DNA of 64,000 bases from Gemmobacter lutimaris (GTDB lineage Bacteria > Pseudomonadota > Alphaproteobacteria > Rhodobacterales > Rhodobacteraceae). Under the pieces are notes generated by a model that saw only the letters and a program-made list of their open reading frames with translations, had not been told where the DNA came from and did not search any database. A program made the translations under genes and the position numbers. Position 1 is the first letter of the stretch; each line of letters begins with the position of its first letter. The stretch lies in contig NZ_QXXQ01000017.1 of assembly GCF_003570715.1 (NCBI RefSeq), positions 16,044 to 80,043 of the forward strand, read 5' to 3'. Below, piece by piece: positions 36,191 to 44,586 of this stretch.

Positions 36191-37621
36191 ATGTATCGCC
36201 CGTTCGGCCTGTTCATCAATGGCGGCTGGCACCAGCCTGCCGCCACCGCGCCGGTGATCTCGCCCGTCACCGGGAAATCGCTGGGCGAGGCACCCGCCGC
36301 CACCCTGCCCGAAACACAGGCTGCGCTGGACGCCGCCGCCCGCGCCCTGCCCGCCCTGCGCGCCATGGGCGGCTTTGCCCGCGCCGAGGCATTGCATCGC
36401 GCGGCGGATGCGATGCTCGCCCGCGCCGAGGAAGGCGCGCGCATGATCGCCACCGAAACCGGCAAGCCCCTTGCGCAGGCCGGGCGGGAATGGGCGCTCG
36501 CCTGCGACCAGTTCCGCTGGTATGCCGAGGAAGCCCGCCGCATCTATGGCCGCATTGTCGAAAGCCGCGTGCCCGGCGGCCGGTTCGAGGTGACACAGGA
36601 ACCCGTCGGCGTGGTTGGCGCCTTCACCGCCTGGAATTTCCCTGCCGCCCTGCCCGCCCGCAAGCTCGCCCCCGCGCTGGCGGCAGGCTGCCCGGTAGTG
36701 TTGCGCCCCTCGTCGCAGACGCCCGGCGTCGCCATGGTCATGGTGGATTGCCTGCGCGCGGCCGGTTTGCCCGATGGCGCGGTGAACCTCGTGGTCGGAT
36801 CGACTGCCGCCACCTATGCCCCGATCATGGCCGATACCCGCGTCCGCAAGGTCAGCCTCACCGGATCGACCCGGGTGGGCCAGCAGATGATCCGCGACGC
36901 CGCCGCCACGGTCAAGAAAGTGTCCATGGAACTGGGTGGCAACGCCCCCGCAATCATCCACGACGATGCCGATCTGGACGCCGCGCTGGATCTTTGCGTG
37001 CCGACGAAATTCGCCAATTGCGGGCAGGTCTGCGTGACGCCCGACCGGTTCTTCGTGCATGACAGTCTGCATGATGCCTTCGTCGAAGGCTTCGTTGCCC
37101 GCGCCGCGAAGATCCGGCTGGGCGACGGGCTGGACCCGGAAACCGGCATGGGCCCGCTGATCAATGCGGCCCGCCTGACCGAGATCGACGCGGTGGTGCA
37201 AGAGGCCGTGGCGGCAGGGGCCACGCTGGCGCATGGCGGCAGGCGTGCTCCGGAATACAACACCGGCTTTTTCTACCAACCGACCGTGCTGACCGACGTG
37301 ACCGACGACATGCGGGTCTTTGCCGAAGAAAACTTCGGCCCCGTCGCCGCCATCACCCGTTTCACGACCGAGGACGAGGCGCTGGCCCGCGCCAATGCCA
37401 GCGACATGGGCCTGTCGGCCTATGCCTTCACCCGGTCGCCCGACCGCGCGCGGCGCATGGTGGCGGGGCTGAAGGCGGGCATGGTGGGAATCAACAGCTT
37501 CGCCCTCGCCGCCTCCGAGGCGCCCTTCGGTGGCACCAACCATTCCGGCATGGGCCGCGAGGGCGGCAGCGAGGGGATCGGCGATTACCTCGATACCAAG
37601 CTGGCGCAGATCGTGTTCTAG
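36191..37621 (+). CDS. NAD(P)-dependent aldehyde dehydrogenase (succinate-semialdehyde dehydrogenase-like)
   Basis: The 476-residue enzyme has the ALDH motifs: AWNFP, ELGGNAP with the general-base Glu, and NCGQVC with the nucleophile Cys, and the C-terminal GREGG. It is of the succinate/glutarate-semialdehyde type and not IolA, which is CoA-dependent. It starts two bases after iolG and is followed ten bases later by the aldolase gene, so it may oxidise the aldehyde released by that aldolase; this is inference. Confidence 0.9.
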   Translation: MYRPFGLFINGGWHQPAATAPVISPVTGKSLGEAPAATLPETQAALDAAARALPALRAMGGFARAEALHRAADAMLARAEEGARMIATETGKPLAQAGREWALACDQFRWYAEEARRIYGRIVESRVPGGRFEVTQEPVGVVGAFTAWNFPAALPARKLAPALAAGCPVVLRPSSQTPGVAMVMVDCLRAAGLPDGAVNLVVGSTAATYAPIMADTRVRKVSLTGSTRVGQQMIRDAAATVKKVSMELGGNAPAIIHDDADLDAALDLCVPTKFANCGQVCVTPDRFFVHDSLHDAFVEGFVARAAKIRLGDGLDPETGMGPLINAARLTEIDAVVQEAVAAGATLAHGGRRAPEYNTGFFYQPTVLTDVTDDMRVFAEENFGPVAAITRFTTEDEALARANASDMGLSAYAFTRSPDRARRMVAGLKAGMVGINSFALAASEAPFGGTNHSGMGREGGSEGIGDYLDTKLAQIVF

Positions 37622-37631
37622 GGAGGCGACG

Positions 37632-38441
37632 ATGCAGAACAGGCTGAAACAGATCTGGGCCGCAGGCCGCCCCGCCCTGAACGGCTGGCTGTCCATAGGC
37701 AACAGCTTCACCGCCGAGATCATGGCAGCACAGGGCTATGACAGCCTCACCGTCGATCTTCAGCACGGCGCGCTGGATTACAGCGCGCTGCTGCCGATGT
37801 TGCAGGCGATGCGCGGCGCGGGCGTGGTGCCGATGGCGCGAGTGCCGTGGCGCGAACCCGGCATCGTGATGAAGGCGCTGGACGCGGGCGCCATGGGCAT
37901 CATCTGCCCCATGATCAATTCCGGCGCCGAAGCGGCGGAATTTGTAAGCTACCTGCGTTATCCGCCGCTGGGCCAGCGCAGTTTCGGCCCCACCCGCGCC
38001 GCGGTTGCCCATCCCGGCTACGGCCCCGCCGTCAATGACCAGATCCTTGCCCTTGCAATGATCGAGACACAGGCGGGCATCGACAATCTGGAACAGATCG
38101 CGGCGACGCCCGGCCTTGACGGGCTTTACATCGGCCCGGCCGATCTGACGCTGGGCACCCAGAACGGCCGCCTGCCCCCCGGCTTTGACCGGGAGGAGCC
38201 GGAAATGGTGGCGCTGATCCAGCGCATCCTCGCCGCCTGCAAGGCCAATGGCATCCGCGCCTGTCTCCATTGCGGCACCCCCGCCTATGCCGCCAAGGCC
38301 ATCGGCTGGGGCTTTGATCTGACCACCGTGTCGGGCGATTCCCGGCTGCTGGCCGGGGCTGCCGCCGCCTCGGTCCGTGACTGGCGGCAATTGACCGGGG
38401 CAGAGCCGCTGCCCACCCCGGACCAGAAAGGGGGCTACTGA
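37632..38441 (+). CDS. HpcH/HpaI family class II aldolase
   Basis: This 269-residue TIM-barrel protein shows the HpaI pattern: DLQHGALDY, ARVPWREPGIVMKALDAGA, GIICPMI and MIETQAGIDNL with a metal-binding Glu. The family cleaves 2-keto-3-deoxy acids to pyruvate and an aldehyde. GGGAGG precedes ATG 37632; the frame extends into the ALDH gene and was trimmed. In this operon it could split a deoxy-keto acid from a cyclitol or uronate, replacing the usual IolJ step. The exact substrate is unknown. Confidence 0.88.
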   Translation: MQNRLKQIWAAGRPALNGWLSIGNSFTAEIMAAQGYDSLTVDLQHGALDYSALLPMLQAMRGAGVVPMARVPWREPGIVMKALDAGAMGIICPMINSGAEAAEFVSYLRYPPLGQRSFGPTRAAVAHPGYGPAVNDQILALAMIETQAGIDNLEQIAATPGLDGLYIGPADLTLGTQNGRLPPGFDREEPEMVALIQRILAACKANGIRACLHCGTPAYAAKAIGWGFDLTTVSGDSRLLAGAAAASVRDWRQLTGAEPLPTPDQKGGY

Positions 38442-39406
38442 TGCCGCATCTTCTGGTGGCCGGAAAATTGCACCCGACGGGCGAGGCGATGCTGCACAGC
38501 CTTCAGGCGCAGGGTCTGGGGGTGGATTACGTCGAGGAGGTCTCGGAGCCCTCCTACGCGCCACTGATCCACCGGGCCGATGCGCTGGTGATCCGCACCC
38601 AGCCGCTGACGGCCGCGACCGTGGCGCAGGCAGAACGGCTGCGCGTGGTGTCACGCCATGGTGTCGGGTATGATTCCGTCGATCTGGCGGCACTGAACGC
38701 GCGCGGCATCGCGTTGACCATCGTGGGCGATGTCAACTCCGTCTCGGTGGCGGAACACGCCATGATGCAGCTTCTGGCTGGCGCCAAACGTGCGCTGCGC
38801 GCTGACCGTTCCGTGCGCGCGCCAGATGGGTGGAACTGGCGCAACCGTCTGGAAGCGCAAGAGATTTCCGGGAAGAACCTGTTGATCCTTGGCTATGGCC
38901 GCATCGGGCGGCATCTGGCGCGGATGGCGGCGGGCTTTGACATGCAGGTGCGCGCCTGCGACCCCTTCCTTGAAGGCAAGGGATGGCCTGACGGGCGGGT
39001 GCGACCCGTGCCTCTGGACGAGGGGCTGCCATGGGCCGATTGCATCTCGGTCCATATTCCGAAAAGCGACCGCCCTGTCATCGGCGCCGCCGAAATCGCC
39101 CGCATGAAGCGCGGGGTGATCCTTGCCAATACCGCGCGCGGCGGGGTGGTGGACGAGGCGGCCCTTGCGGCGGCGTTGGCTTCGGGCCAGATCGCCGCCG
39201 CCGGGGTGGATGTGTTCGACACCGAACCGCCCGCGGCCTCCCCTCTTCTGGCACAGGACAACGCGATCCTGTCGCCGCATATCGCCGGGCTGACCGCCGA
39301 CTGCGGCGAACGCATGGCCATTGCCGCAATCCAGAATGCCCTTCAGTGCCTAGACGGCACCATAGACCCTGATCTGATCGTCAACCGGAACATCCTTCAT
39401 GTCTGA
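38441..39406 (+). CDS. D-2-hydroxyacid dehydrogenase (SerA-like)
   Basis: The 321-residue enzyme has the NAD motif GYGRIGRHLA, the TARGGVVDE block with substrate-binding Arg, the Glu of DVFDTEPP and the catalytic His in SPHIAGLT. It shares one base with the aldolase stop (TGATG) and overlaps the next gene by eight bases. It would interconvert a 2-keto acid and D-2-hydroxyacid, for example hydroxypyruvate and glycerate. Confidence 0.9.
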   Translation: MPHLLVAGKLHPTGEAMLHSLQAQGLGVDYVEEVSEPSYAPLIHRADALVIRTQPLTAATVAQAERLRVVSRHGVGYDSVDLAALNARGIALTIVGDVNSVSVAEHAMMQLLAGAKRALRADRSVRAPDGWNWRNRLEAQEISGKNLLILGYGRIGRHLARMAAGFDMQVRACDPFLEGKGWPDGRVRPVPLDEGLPWADCISVHIPKSDRPVIGAAEIARMKRGVILANTARGGVVDEAALAAALASGQIAAAGVDVFDTEPPAASPLLAQDNAILSPHIAGLTADCGERMAIAAIQNALQCLDGTIDPDLIVNRNILHV

Positions 39407-40520
39407 CAAACCCAAACTGCGCATCGGCCTGATCGGCACCGGCTTCATGGGCAAGACCCATGTCTTCGGCTTCGCCACCGCCGCCAAGGTCTTCGACCTG
39501 CCGTTCGAGGTGGAGTTGCACACCGTCGCCGATGTGACGGAAAGTGCGGCCCGCAAGGCGGCCGAGGCCTGGGGCTTTGCCCATGCGACCGCCGACTGGC
39601 GGCAGATGGTGGCCGATCCGGCGATTGATCTGGTGGACATCACCGCCCCCAATGCGCTGCACAAGGACATGGCGCTGGCCGCGATCCGGGCGGGCAAGCA
39701 TGTCTATTGCGAAAAGCCGCTGGCCCCTCTGGCCGCCGATGCGCAGGAAATGGCCCTCGCAGCCGAGGCAGCAGGCGTGCGCACGCAGGTCGGTTTCAAC
39801 TATCTCTGCAACCCGATGCTCCACCTTGCGCACGACATGATCGCGGCGGGGGAGCTGGGCGAGATTCGCGCCTATCGCGGCGTCCATGCCGAGGATTACA
39901 TGGCCGATGCCACCGGCCCCTTCACCTTCCGCCATGATCCGGCGGGCGGAGGGGCGCTGGCCGACATCGGCAGCCATGCGCTTGCCACCGCCGAATTCCT
40001 GCTGGGCCCGATCACCCGCGTGATGGGCGACTGCGTGACCGTGATCGACAGCCGCCCCGGCAGCGATGGCCAGCCACGGGCCGTCGAGGTCGATGACATC
40101 GGCCGCGCCTTCCTGCGGTTCGCCAATGGCGCGAGCGGCAGCATCGAGGCGAACTGGATCGCCACCGGCCGCAAGATGCAGCATGACTTCGAGGTCTATG
40201 GCTCGAAAGGCGCGCTGGTCTTCAGTCAGGAACGCTTCAACGAACTGCATTTCTACGCGACCACCGATGCCGCCGGACGCCGGGGCTTCCGCCGGATCGA
40301 GGCCGCGCCGGATCATGCGCCCTATGGCGCCTTTTGCGTGGCGCCCGGCCATCAACTTGGCTTCAACGATCTGAAGGCAATCGAGGTGGCCGGGTATCTG
40401 GCTGCCATTGCCGGCAAACGGGCTGAACCCTTCGGTTTTCGTGCCGGATTGCGCATCCAGACCCTGATCGAGACGATCCAGAATTCGGCCCGCGCGGGCA
40501 GTTGGCTGGCCGTGCCCTGA
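39399..40520 (+). CDS. Gfo/Idh/MocA family oxidoreductase (fourth in the island)
   Basis: The 373-residue dehydrogenase has LRIGLIGTGFMGKTH, APNALH, CEKPLAP (catalytic Lys) and ADIGSHALATAEFL with the conserved His. The GFMGKTH start resembles levoglucosan dehydrogenase-like members more than IolG. It ends the plus-strand operon. It probably makes a keto-sugar from a sugar or anhydrosugar, but the substrate is not determined. Confidence 0.88.
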   Translation: MSDKPKLRIGLIGTGFMGKTHVFGFATAAKVFDLPFEVELHTVADVTESAARKAAEAWGFAHATADWRQMVADPAIDLVDITAPNALHKDMALAAIRAGKHVYCEKPLAPLAADAQEMALAAEAAGVRTQVGFNYLCNPMLHLAHDMIAAGELGEIRAYRGVHAEDYMADATGPFTFRHDPAGGGALADIGSHALATAEFLLGPITRVMGDCVTVIDSRPGSDGQPRAVEVDDIGRAFLRFANGASGSIEANWIATGRKMQHDFEVYGSKGALVFSQERFNELHFYATTDAAGRRGFRRIEAAPDHAPYGAFCVAPGHQLGFNDLKAIEVAGYLAAIAGKRAEPFGFRAGLRIQTLIETIQNSARAGSWLAVP

Positions 40521-40557
40521 CGGCGGCCAGTAAGTTGGAAATCATCGGATGGCCGTC

Positions 40558-40573
40558 TGCAATTTTCATTGCA
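40558..40573. promoter_or_regulatory. Candidate RpiR-regulator operator 3 (autoregulatory)
   Basis: TGCAATTTTCATTGCA has perfect six-base arms around four bases and stands 57 bases before the RpiR start. It has the same arms and spacing as the sites at 29040 and 35141, and its place before the regulator gene suggests autoregulation. Confidence 0.7.
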
Positions 40574-40629
40574 GCCCCAATCCCTGCATGCCACATATGC
40601 AAGAATATTTATGCGATGGAGGCCGGATC

Positions 40630-41505
40630 ATGACAGAAATCGGGACAGAACCCCCGAAGGATTATGAAGCGCTGATCCGGCTGATCCATGAGCGCCATGA
40701 CCGGATGAGCAAGACCTATCAGCAAATCTCGGTCTTTCTGACGCAGAATCCCAATGATGTGGCGGTGCAATCGGTGAATGCCATTGCCGAACGCTGCGGC
40801 ATCCATGCCTCCAGCTTCGTGCGGTTCGCACAATCGCTGGGCTACAAGGGTTTCAAGGAGTTGCAGCTGCTGTTCCAGAAGCGGCTTTCCACCGCCGCGC
40901 CGGGGTTCGAGGCGCGGGTGAAGGCGCTTGAGGAGGAGCTTCAGGGCCGCGAGGATGCCTCGGATTACGGCTTCCTGCGCGATCTGGTGGTGCGCGACAT
41001 CGCCTCGCTGCAAAGCCTGCTGGATGACATCCCGCCAGAAAGCCTCGCCAGCGCCGCCGATCTGCTGCACGGGGCCGAGACGGTCTATCTGCTGGGCCAG
41101 TTGCGCTCCGCGCCGGTGGTGGAACTGCTGCGCTATGTCTTCACCATGCTGGGCAAGCGCTGCGTCCTGCTGGACAGCGGCGGCGGGCTGGCCACCCATA
41201 TGGCCCGCACCATCACCGAACGCGATGTGCTGCTGGCGGTCTCGTTCCGGTTCTACGCCAATGAGGTGGTGAATATCGTCGAGGAAGCGGGTAGCCGCAA
41301 CGTGCCCATCGTCGCGGTCACCGACAGCACGCTGAGCCCGCTGGCCAAATCGGCACGGGTGCTGTTTGCGGTGCCCGAACACGATTATTCCTTTTCACGC
41401 TCGCTGGCCGCGCCGATGTGTCTGGTTCAGGCGCTGTCGGTCGCGCTGGCCTCGCGCGTGCAGCGGGGCGCCGCGCCGCGCATTCCCACGGTCACGGGGG
41501 CCTGA
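40630..41505 (+). CDS. RpiR-family transcriptional regulator (HTH + SIS domains)
   Basis: The 291-residue protein has an N-terminal RpiR helix-turn-helix (about residues 30-80, with VNAIAERCGIHASSFVRFAQSLGYKGF) and a C-terminal sugar-isomerase SIS domain that binds phosphosugars. ATG 40630 has GGAGG seven bases before it; the longer frame from 40549 would run through the operator at 40558 and is rejected. It is placed at the end of the catabolic island and is the natural regulator of the three operons carrying the GCAAT-N4-ATTGC palindrome. Confidence 0.92.
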   Translation: MTEIGTEPPKDYEALIRLIHERHDRMSKTYQQISVFLTQNPNDVAVQSVNAIAERCGIHASSFVRFAQSLGYKGFKELQLLFQKRLSTAAPGFEARVKALEEELQGREDASDYGFLRDLVVRDIASLQSLLDDIPPESLASAADLLHGAETVYLLGQLRSAPVVELLRYVFTMLGKRCVLLDSGGGLATHMARTITERDVLLAVSFRFYANEVVNIVEEAGSRNVPIVAVTDSTLSPLAKSARVLFAVPEHDYSFSRSLAAPMCLVQALSVALASRVQRGAAPRIPTVTGA

Positions 41506-41592
41506 CCCCCCTGCCCCGCCAGCCCTGCGAGGCAAAGCTCGCACCGGATGGCAGCATCCTCCGGCAACGAATTGATTTTCCGCCACTATGCA

Positions 41593-41631
41593 AAAGACCC
41601 GGCGCCTGCCGATGCAGCGCGCCGGGTCTTT
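41593..41631. terminator. Bidirectional hairpin terminator between rpiR and parB
   Basis: AAAGACCCGGCGC and GCGCCGGGTCTTT form a perfect 13-base stem with a 13-base loop. A-rich and T-rich flanks on both sides let it work for the plus-strand regulator and for the minus-strand parAB. Confidence 0.85.
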
Positions 41632-41644
41632 CCTGTGGTCAAAC

Positions 41645-41660
41645 CTTCCCCGCGGGGAAG
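41645..41660. promoter_or_regulatory. Candidate parS site 1
   Basis: CTTCCCCGCGGGGAAG is a perfect 16-base palindrome immediately beyond the parB stop. Identical copies occur inside parB and parA, which fits a ParB-binding centromere cluster. Confidence 0.7.
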
Positions 41661-41661
41661 A

Positions 41662-42750
41662 TCAGGAGATTTCAGCCAGCAGCCGCGTCAGCGCCGCCTC
41701 CAGCTTGCGCCGGTCGAACGCCGAGAAATCGCGGTCCAGCCGGATTTCCAGCCGGCCGTTGGCCGCCGTGCATTTCGCGGTGCCCAGCGGGGTCGGCACC
41801 TGAAAGGTGGTCTTGGCCTTGGTCGCGGGTTTCGGTGGCACGGCGGCCCCGCCCTTGCCCGGCGCCGCCTCGTCTTCGGCCTCGGCGCCAAGCGCCTTGC
41901 GCAGCACGTCGATTTCATCGGTGACGGACCGGTTGTCCCAGCCGCGCAGCACGGCACGGATCTGCGGCACCAGTTCCGGCCGCTCGTCGATGGCGGCTGC
42001 AAGCTGCAAGCCCAGCGACCGCGGGATATGCGGGGCAAAACGCAGGTCATCGCCCAGCCTGTCCATCACGCGGATGAATTGCCGGATATAGCTGCGCTTC
42101 TGATAGCCCGCCGATTTGAACAGCTCGGCCACAGCGCGGTCGGCATCGTTTTCGGCGGTCTGCGGGTCGCGGGCATAGTTCAGCGCCAGCATCGCCATTT
42201 CGGCAAAAGAGATGTCCTTGCGCACAAGGTTCTCGTCCACCATCCGGCGATACAGCGCCTCCAGATCTTCCCCGCGGGGAAGAATCCCTGCCGGAATGCG
42301 CCCCCAGCTTTCGGCATCCCCCGTCTCTTCCAGAAGCTGCCGATAGGCCGCCAGACGGCGGAAGCCCTGCACCAGTTCGTATTTGCCATCCGCCCGCGCC
42401 TCGACCCGGATCGGGTTCGACAGGCCCAGATCGCGGATCGAGGCGACCAGCTCGGCCAGTTCCATATCGTCGCCCTTGGCACGGTCGCGGACCAGCTTCC
42501 ACGTCTCCACCGCGTCCAGATCGACCAGATCGACGATCAGGCCCAGCTTTTTCATCCGCACATGCTCGGCCGCCAGCGCGTCATTCTCGGCGCGGATCTG
42601 TGCCTCGACCGCGCGGCGGTCACGCAGCGATTCCGCGTTCTCTGATATGGCAGTCGCCATGGGAGAGCGGCGCGGCGCTGGCGCCTCTGCCTCAGTGGTC
42701 GGCTCGTCGGCCTCCGGCAGGTCGATGTCGAAGGTGCGGCGCTTCTTCAT
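41662..42750 (-). CDS. parB: ParB-family plasmid partition protein
   Basis: This 362-residue protein has the ParB nuclease-like region (residues 100-190: ELVASIRDLGLSNPIRV, VQGFRRLAAYRQL, VRKDISFAEMA) followed by a helix-turn-helix region and a C-terminal part with an alanine/lysine-rich linker. ParB proteins bind parS palindromes and, with ParA, segregate the replicon. The start overlaps the parA stop as ATGA. Two candidate parS palindromes lie in and just after the gene. Confidence 0.93.
   Translation of the reverse strand: MKKRRTFDIDLPEADEPTTEAEAPAPRRSPMATAISENAESLRDRRAVEAQIRAENDALAAEHVRMKKLGLIVDLVDLDAVETWKLVRDRAKGDDMELAELVASIRDLGLSNPIRVEARADGKYELVQGFRRLAAYRQLLEETGDAESWGRIPAGILPRGEDLEALYRRMVDENLVRKDISFAEMAMLALNYARDPQTAENDADRAVAELFKSAGYQKRSYIRQFIRVMDRLGDDLRFAPHIPRSLGLQLAAAIDERPELVPQIRAVLRGWDNRSVTDEIDVLRKALGAEAEDEAAPGKGGAAVPPKPATKAKTTFQVPTPLGTAKCTAANGRLEIRLDRDFSAFDRRKLEAALTRLLAEIS
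42267..42282. promoter_or_regulatory. Candidate parS site 2 (inside parB)
   Basis: A second exact copy of CTTCCCCGCGGGGAAG, within the parB coding sequence, about 620 bases from the first. Confidence 0.7.
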
Positions 42751-44054
42751 TGCTCATCCTCCATCTTCGCCCAGGCATCCAGAAAACAGGCTCGGAATTC
42801 TTCGTAGGCGCGATCAAAGGAGGCGCGGGCGCGGCGCCAGGTCTCGCGCGTCATGGTGCGATAGTCGATTTCATAGACCGACGACAGGAAGCGCCCGGAT
42901 TGTTCAACCGCGCGGGTCATCTCGATCGGTTCGTTGCAGACCGTATCGCCGAACACCTTGCGGAACGCCTCCAGCATCGCGCGGTGCAATTCGTTGCCCG
43001 GCTCGTAGCGCGTCATCAGGAAACGCAGGTCGAGAAAGGCTTTCGGCAGCCGCATCTTCCCCGCGGGGAAGGTTCCGTCGAACCCATGCGCCAGATCCTC
43101 CAGCGCCTCGGACAATTGCCCGATGAACGAGGTGGTGCTGTCATATTCCCAATAGCCGGGGCCGGACGGGATATACAGCACATCCGCCGCGAAGACCGCG
43201 TTCATCGACTGATAGCCAATGGCGGGCGGGCAATCGAACAGGATCAGATCATAGGCATCGGCAGACAGCGCATCCAGATAGCGCGACACGGCGGCAAAGA
43301 ACGACCAGTCGGGATTGAGGTGCCGGTATTGCGCGCTGGCAAATTCCACGAAGGCGGCATTGGCGCAGCTTGGCACGATGTCGATGGTGGGCCAGGCGGT
43401 CGGGCGTATGAAATCGGTCACGCGCAGATCGCCCAGACCCAGATCGCGGACCGAGGCGGGCAGGCGGCGCTGGGGCAGGGCGGTGCCGCTTTCGGCGGCC
43501 TGCGGCATGGCATTCATCCGGTCCGTCTCGCGCACCAGATCGCGGGCGATGATGCCCCAGACCGTCAGATCCTCGCTGACGTCATGCAGGCCCATCGAAT
43601 GCGTCAGCGTGGCCTGCGGATCGAAGTCGACCACCAGCACCCGATAGCCATCCAGCGCCGCCGCATGGGCCATGTGCAGCGCCACGGTGGACTTGCCGGC
43701 CCCGCCCTTGAAATTGGAAATCGCCACCCGGATCGCCCGCTTGCCCGCCGGGCGCTTCGGCATCAGCGAGGTGCGGTTGATCTTCATCTTGCGCCGCAGT
43801 TCGTTGATCTCGGTCAGCGAGAACCAGCGCTGGCGCCCGTCCTCCTCGACTTCCCCGCCGGGAAGGTCGGGGTCGGCGGCAAGACGGCCGCGGAAGGTGG
43901 ACTGGTTGATCTTGAAGATCAGTTCCGCCACCTCCCAGGATGAAAAGCGCCGCAGGGTCTTTTCATGCTCGGGCGAGAAAGTCTGACGGCGGATGAAGCC
44001 CTGCATCTTCAGCGATTGGGCCTGAAGGGCGGCGAGATCCTCGTGGGTATACAT
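42747..44054 (-). CDS. parA: ParA-family partition ATPase
   Basis: The 435-residue protein has an N-terminal winged-helix-like region (SSWEVAELIFKINQSTFRGRL) typical of long plasmid ParA (type Ia), then the deviant Walker A KGGAGKST, the A' VDFDPQAT and Walker B LILFDCPP. These ATPases move ParB-parS complexes and often repress their own operon. It is transcribed away from the origin-like spacer and from the DnaA-like gene. Two palindromes, one exact and one with a mismatch, lie in the gene. Confidence 0.94.
   Translation of the reverse strand: MYTHEDLAALQAQSLKMQGFIRRQTFSPEHEKTLRRFSSWEVAELIFKINQSTFRGRLAADPDLPGGEVEEDGRQRWFSLTEINELRRKMKINRTSLMPKRPAGKRAIRVAISNFKGGAGKSTVALHMAHAAALDGYRVLVVDFDPQATLTHSMGLHDVSEDLTVWGIIARDLVRETDRMNAMPQAAESGTALPQRRLPASVRDLGLGDLRVTDFIRPTAWPTIDIVPSCANAAFVEFASAQYRHLNPDWSFFAAVSRYLDALSADAYDLILFDCPPAIGYQSMNAVFAADVLYIPSGPGYWEYDSTTSFIGQLSEALEDLAHGFDGTFPAGKMRLPKAFLDLRFLMTRYEPGNELHRAMLEAFRKVFGDTVCNEPIEMTRAVEQSGRFLSSVYEIDYRTMTRETWRRARASFDRAYEEFRACFLDAWAKMEDEQ
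43056..43071. promoter_or_regulatory. Candidate parS site 3 (inside parA)
   Basis: A third exact copy of CTTCCCCGCGGGGAAG, within parA, about 790 bases from the second. Confidence 0.7.
43851..43864. promoter_or_regulatory. Candidate degenerate parS site 4 (inside parA)
   Basis: TTCCCCGCCGGGAA differs from the 14-base core of the other three sites by one base in the centre. It lies near the 5' end of parA, closest to the origin spacer. Confidence 0.5.
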
Positions 44055-44586
44055 GCTCGGTTCCGTTGACTGGACGTAGATTTCCTGTTTTTTCAGAAAT
44101 ACGCCGGATTTGCCTAAACCGCAAAAGCTAAGTTATTCTTGTTGGCAGAAAATCGGAAATCGCCCGATCCACTGGATTTCGCAGGCTTTTCAGACAGGCA
44201 ACCGATTCGGATAGCGCGTGCCGGACCTGCGGATTGATCGCCAGGAAACGGTGGTGGAGCCACAAGCATTGGGGGGACATTTTCGCCACCCACGCCACAG
44301 GTTGAGGGGACATTCACGTCACGATAGGGTGACAGACAGGATGTCCCCTAATACCAGAAGAACCATTTCTTTCTTGAATAGAAGCCATCGAATATGCCGT
44401 CCGAAGGATCCGGCCAGAACCAGCCCCTTGACAGAATCGAGTGACAGGACGCTAATGCCGACAACGAAATGAAAAACGCCGGGCAGTAGCGGAAAGCATC
44501 CAGGGACAACGCTCTTTGGTCCGCGATCCAGAAGAACACCGAACTGCCGGCCAAGAAACGATGGGGGTGTCCCCCGGAGGCCAGGC
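44055..44586. other. Origin-like spacer of a DnaA-like replicon
   Basis: This 532-base region lies between the divergent parA and DnaA-like initiator genes, where origins of such replicons lie. It contains two direct repeats, GGGGACATTTTCGCCAC at 44273 and GGGGACATTCACGTCAC at 44306, spaced 33 bases, with an inverted ATGTCCCC at 44341 and a GTCAC/GTGAC pair between. A GGGGG-TGT-CCCCC palindrome lies just before the initiator's ribosome site. It must also hold both promoters. No coding frame is convincing. The repeats could instead be the end of an old IS21-like insertion sequence. Confidence 0.6.
44273..44348. repeat. Iteron-like repeats in the origin spacer
   Basis: Two 17-base units, GGGGACATT followed by TTCGCCAC or CACGTCAC, are repeated 33 bases apart (about three helical turns), and an inverted ATGTCCCC closes the block. 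They are candidate initiator-binding sites; a terminal repeat of an insertion sequence is an alternative. Confidence 0.55.

Noticed and set aside
40598..40615. A second, degenerate RpiR site (TGCAAGAATATTTATGC) before the regulator
   Set aside because: The arms are not complementary and the spacing differs from the three perfect sites, so it may be chance in an AT-rich promoter.
44230..44360. Insertion sequence remnant in the origin spacer
   Set aside because: The GTCCCC-rich repeats resemble IS21-type ends but no transposase fragment or target duplication is visible; kept only as an alternative to iterons.
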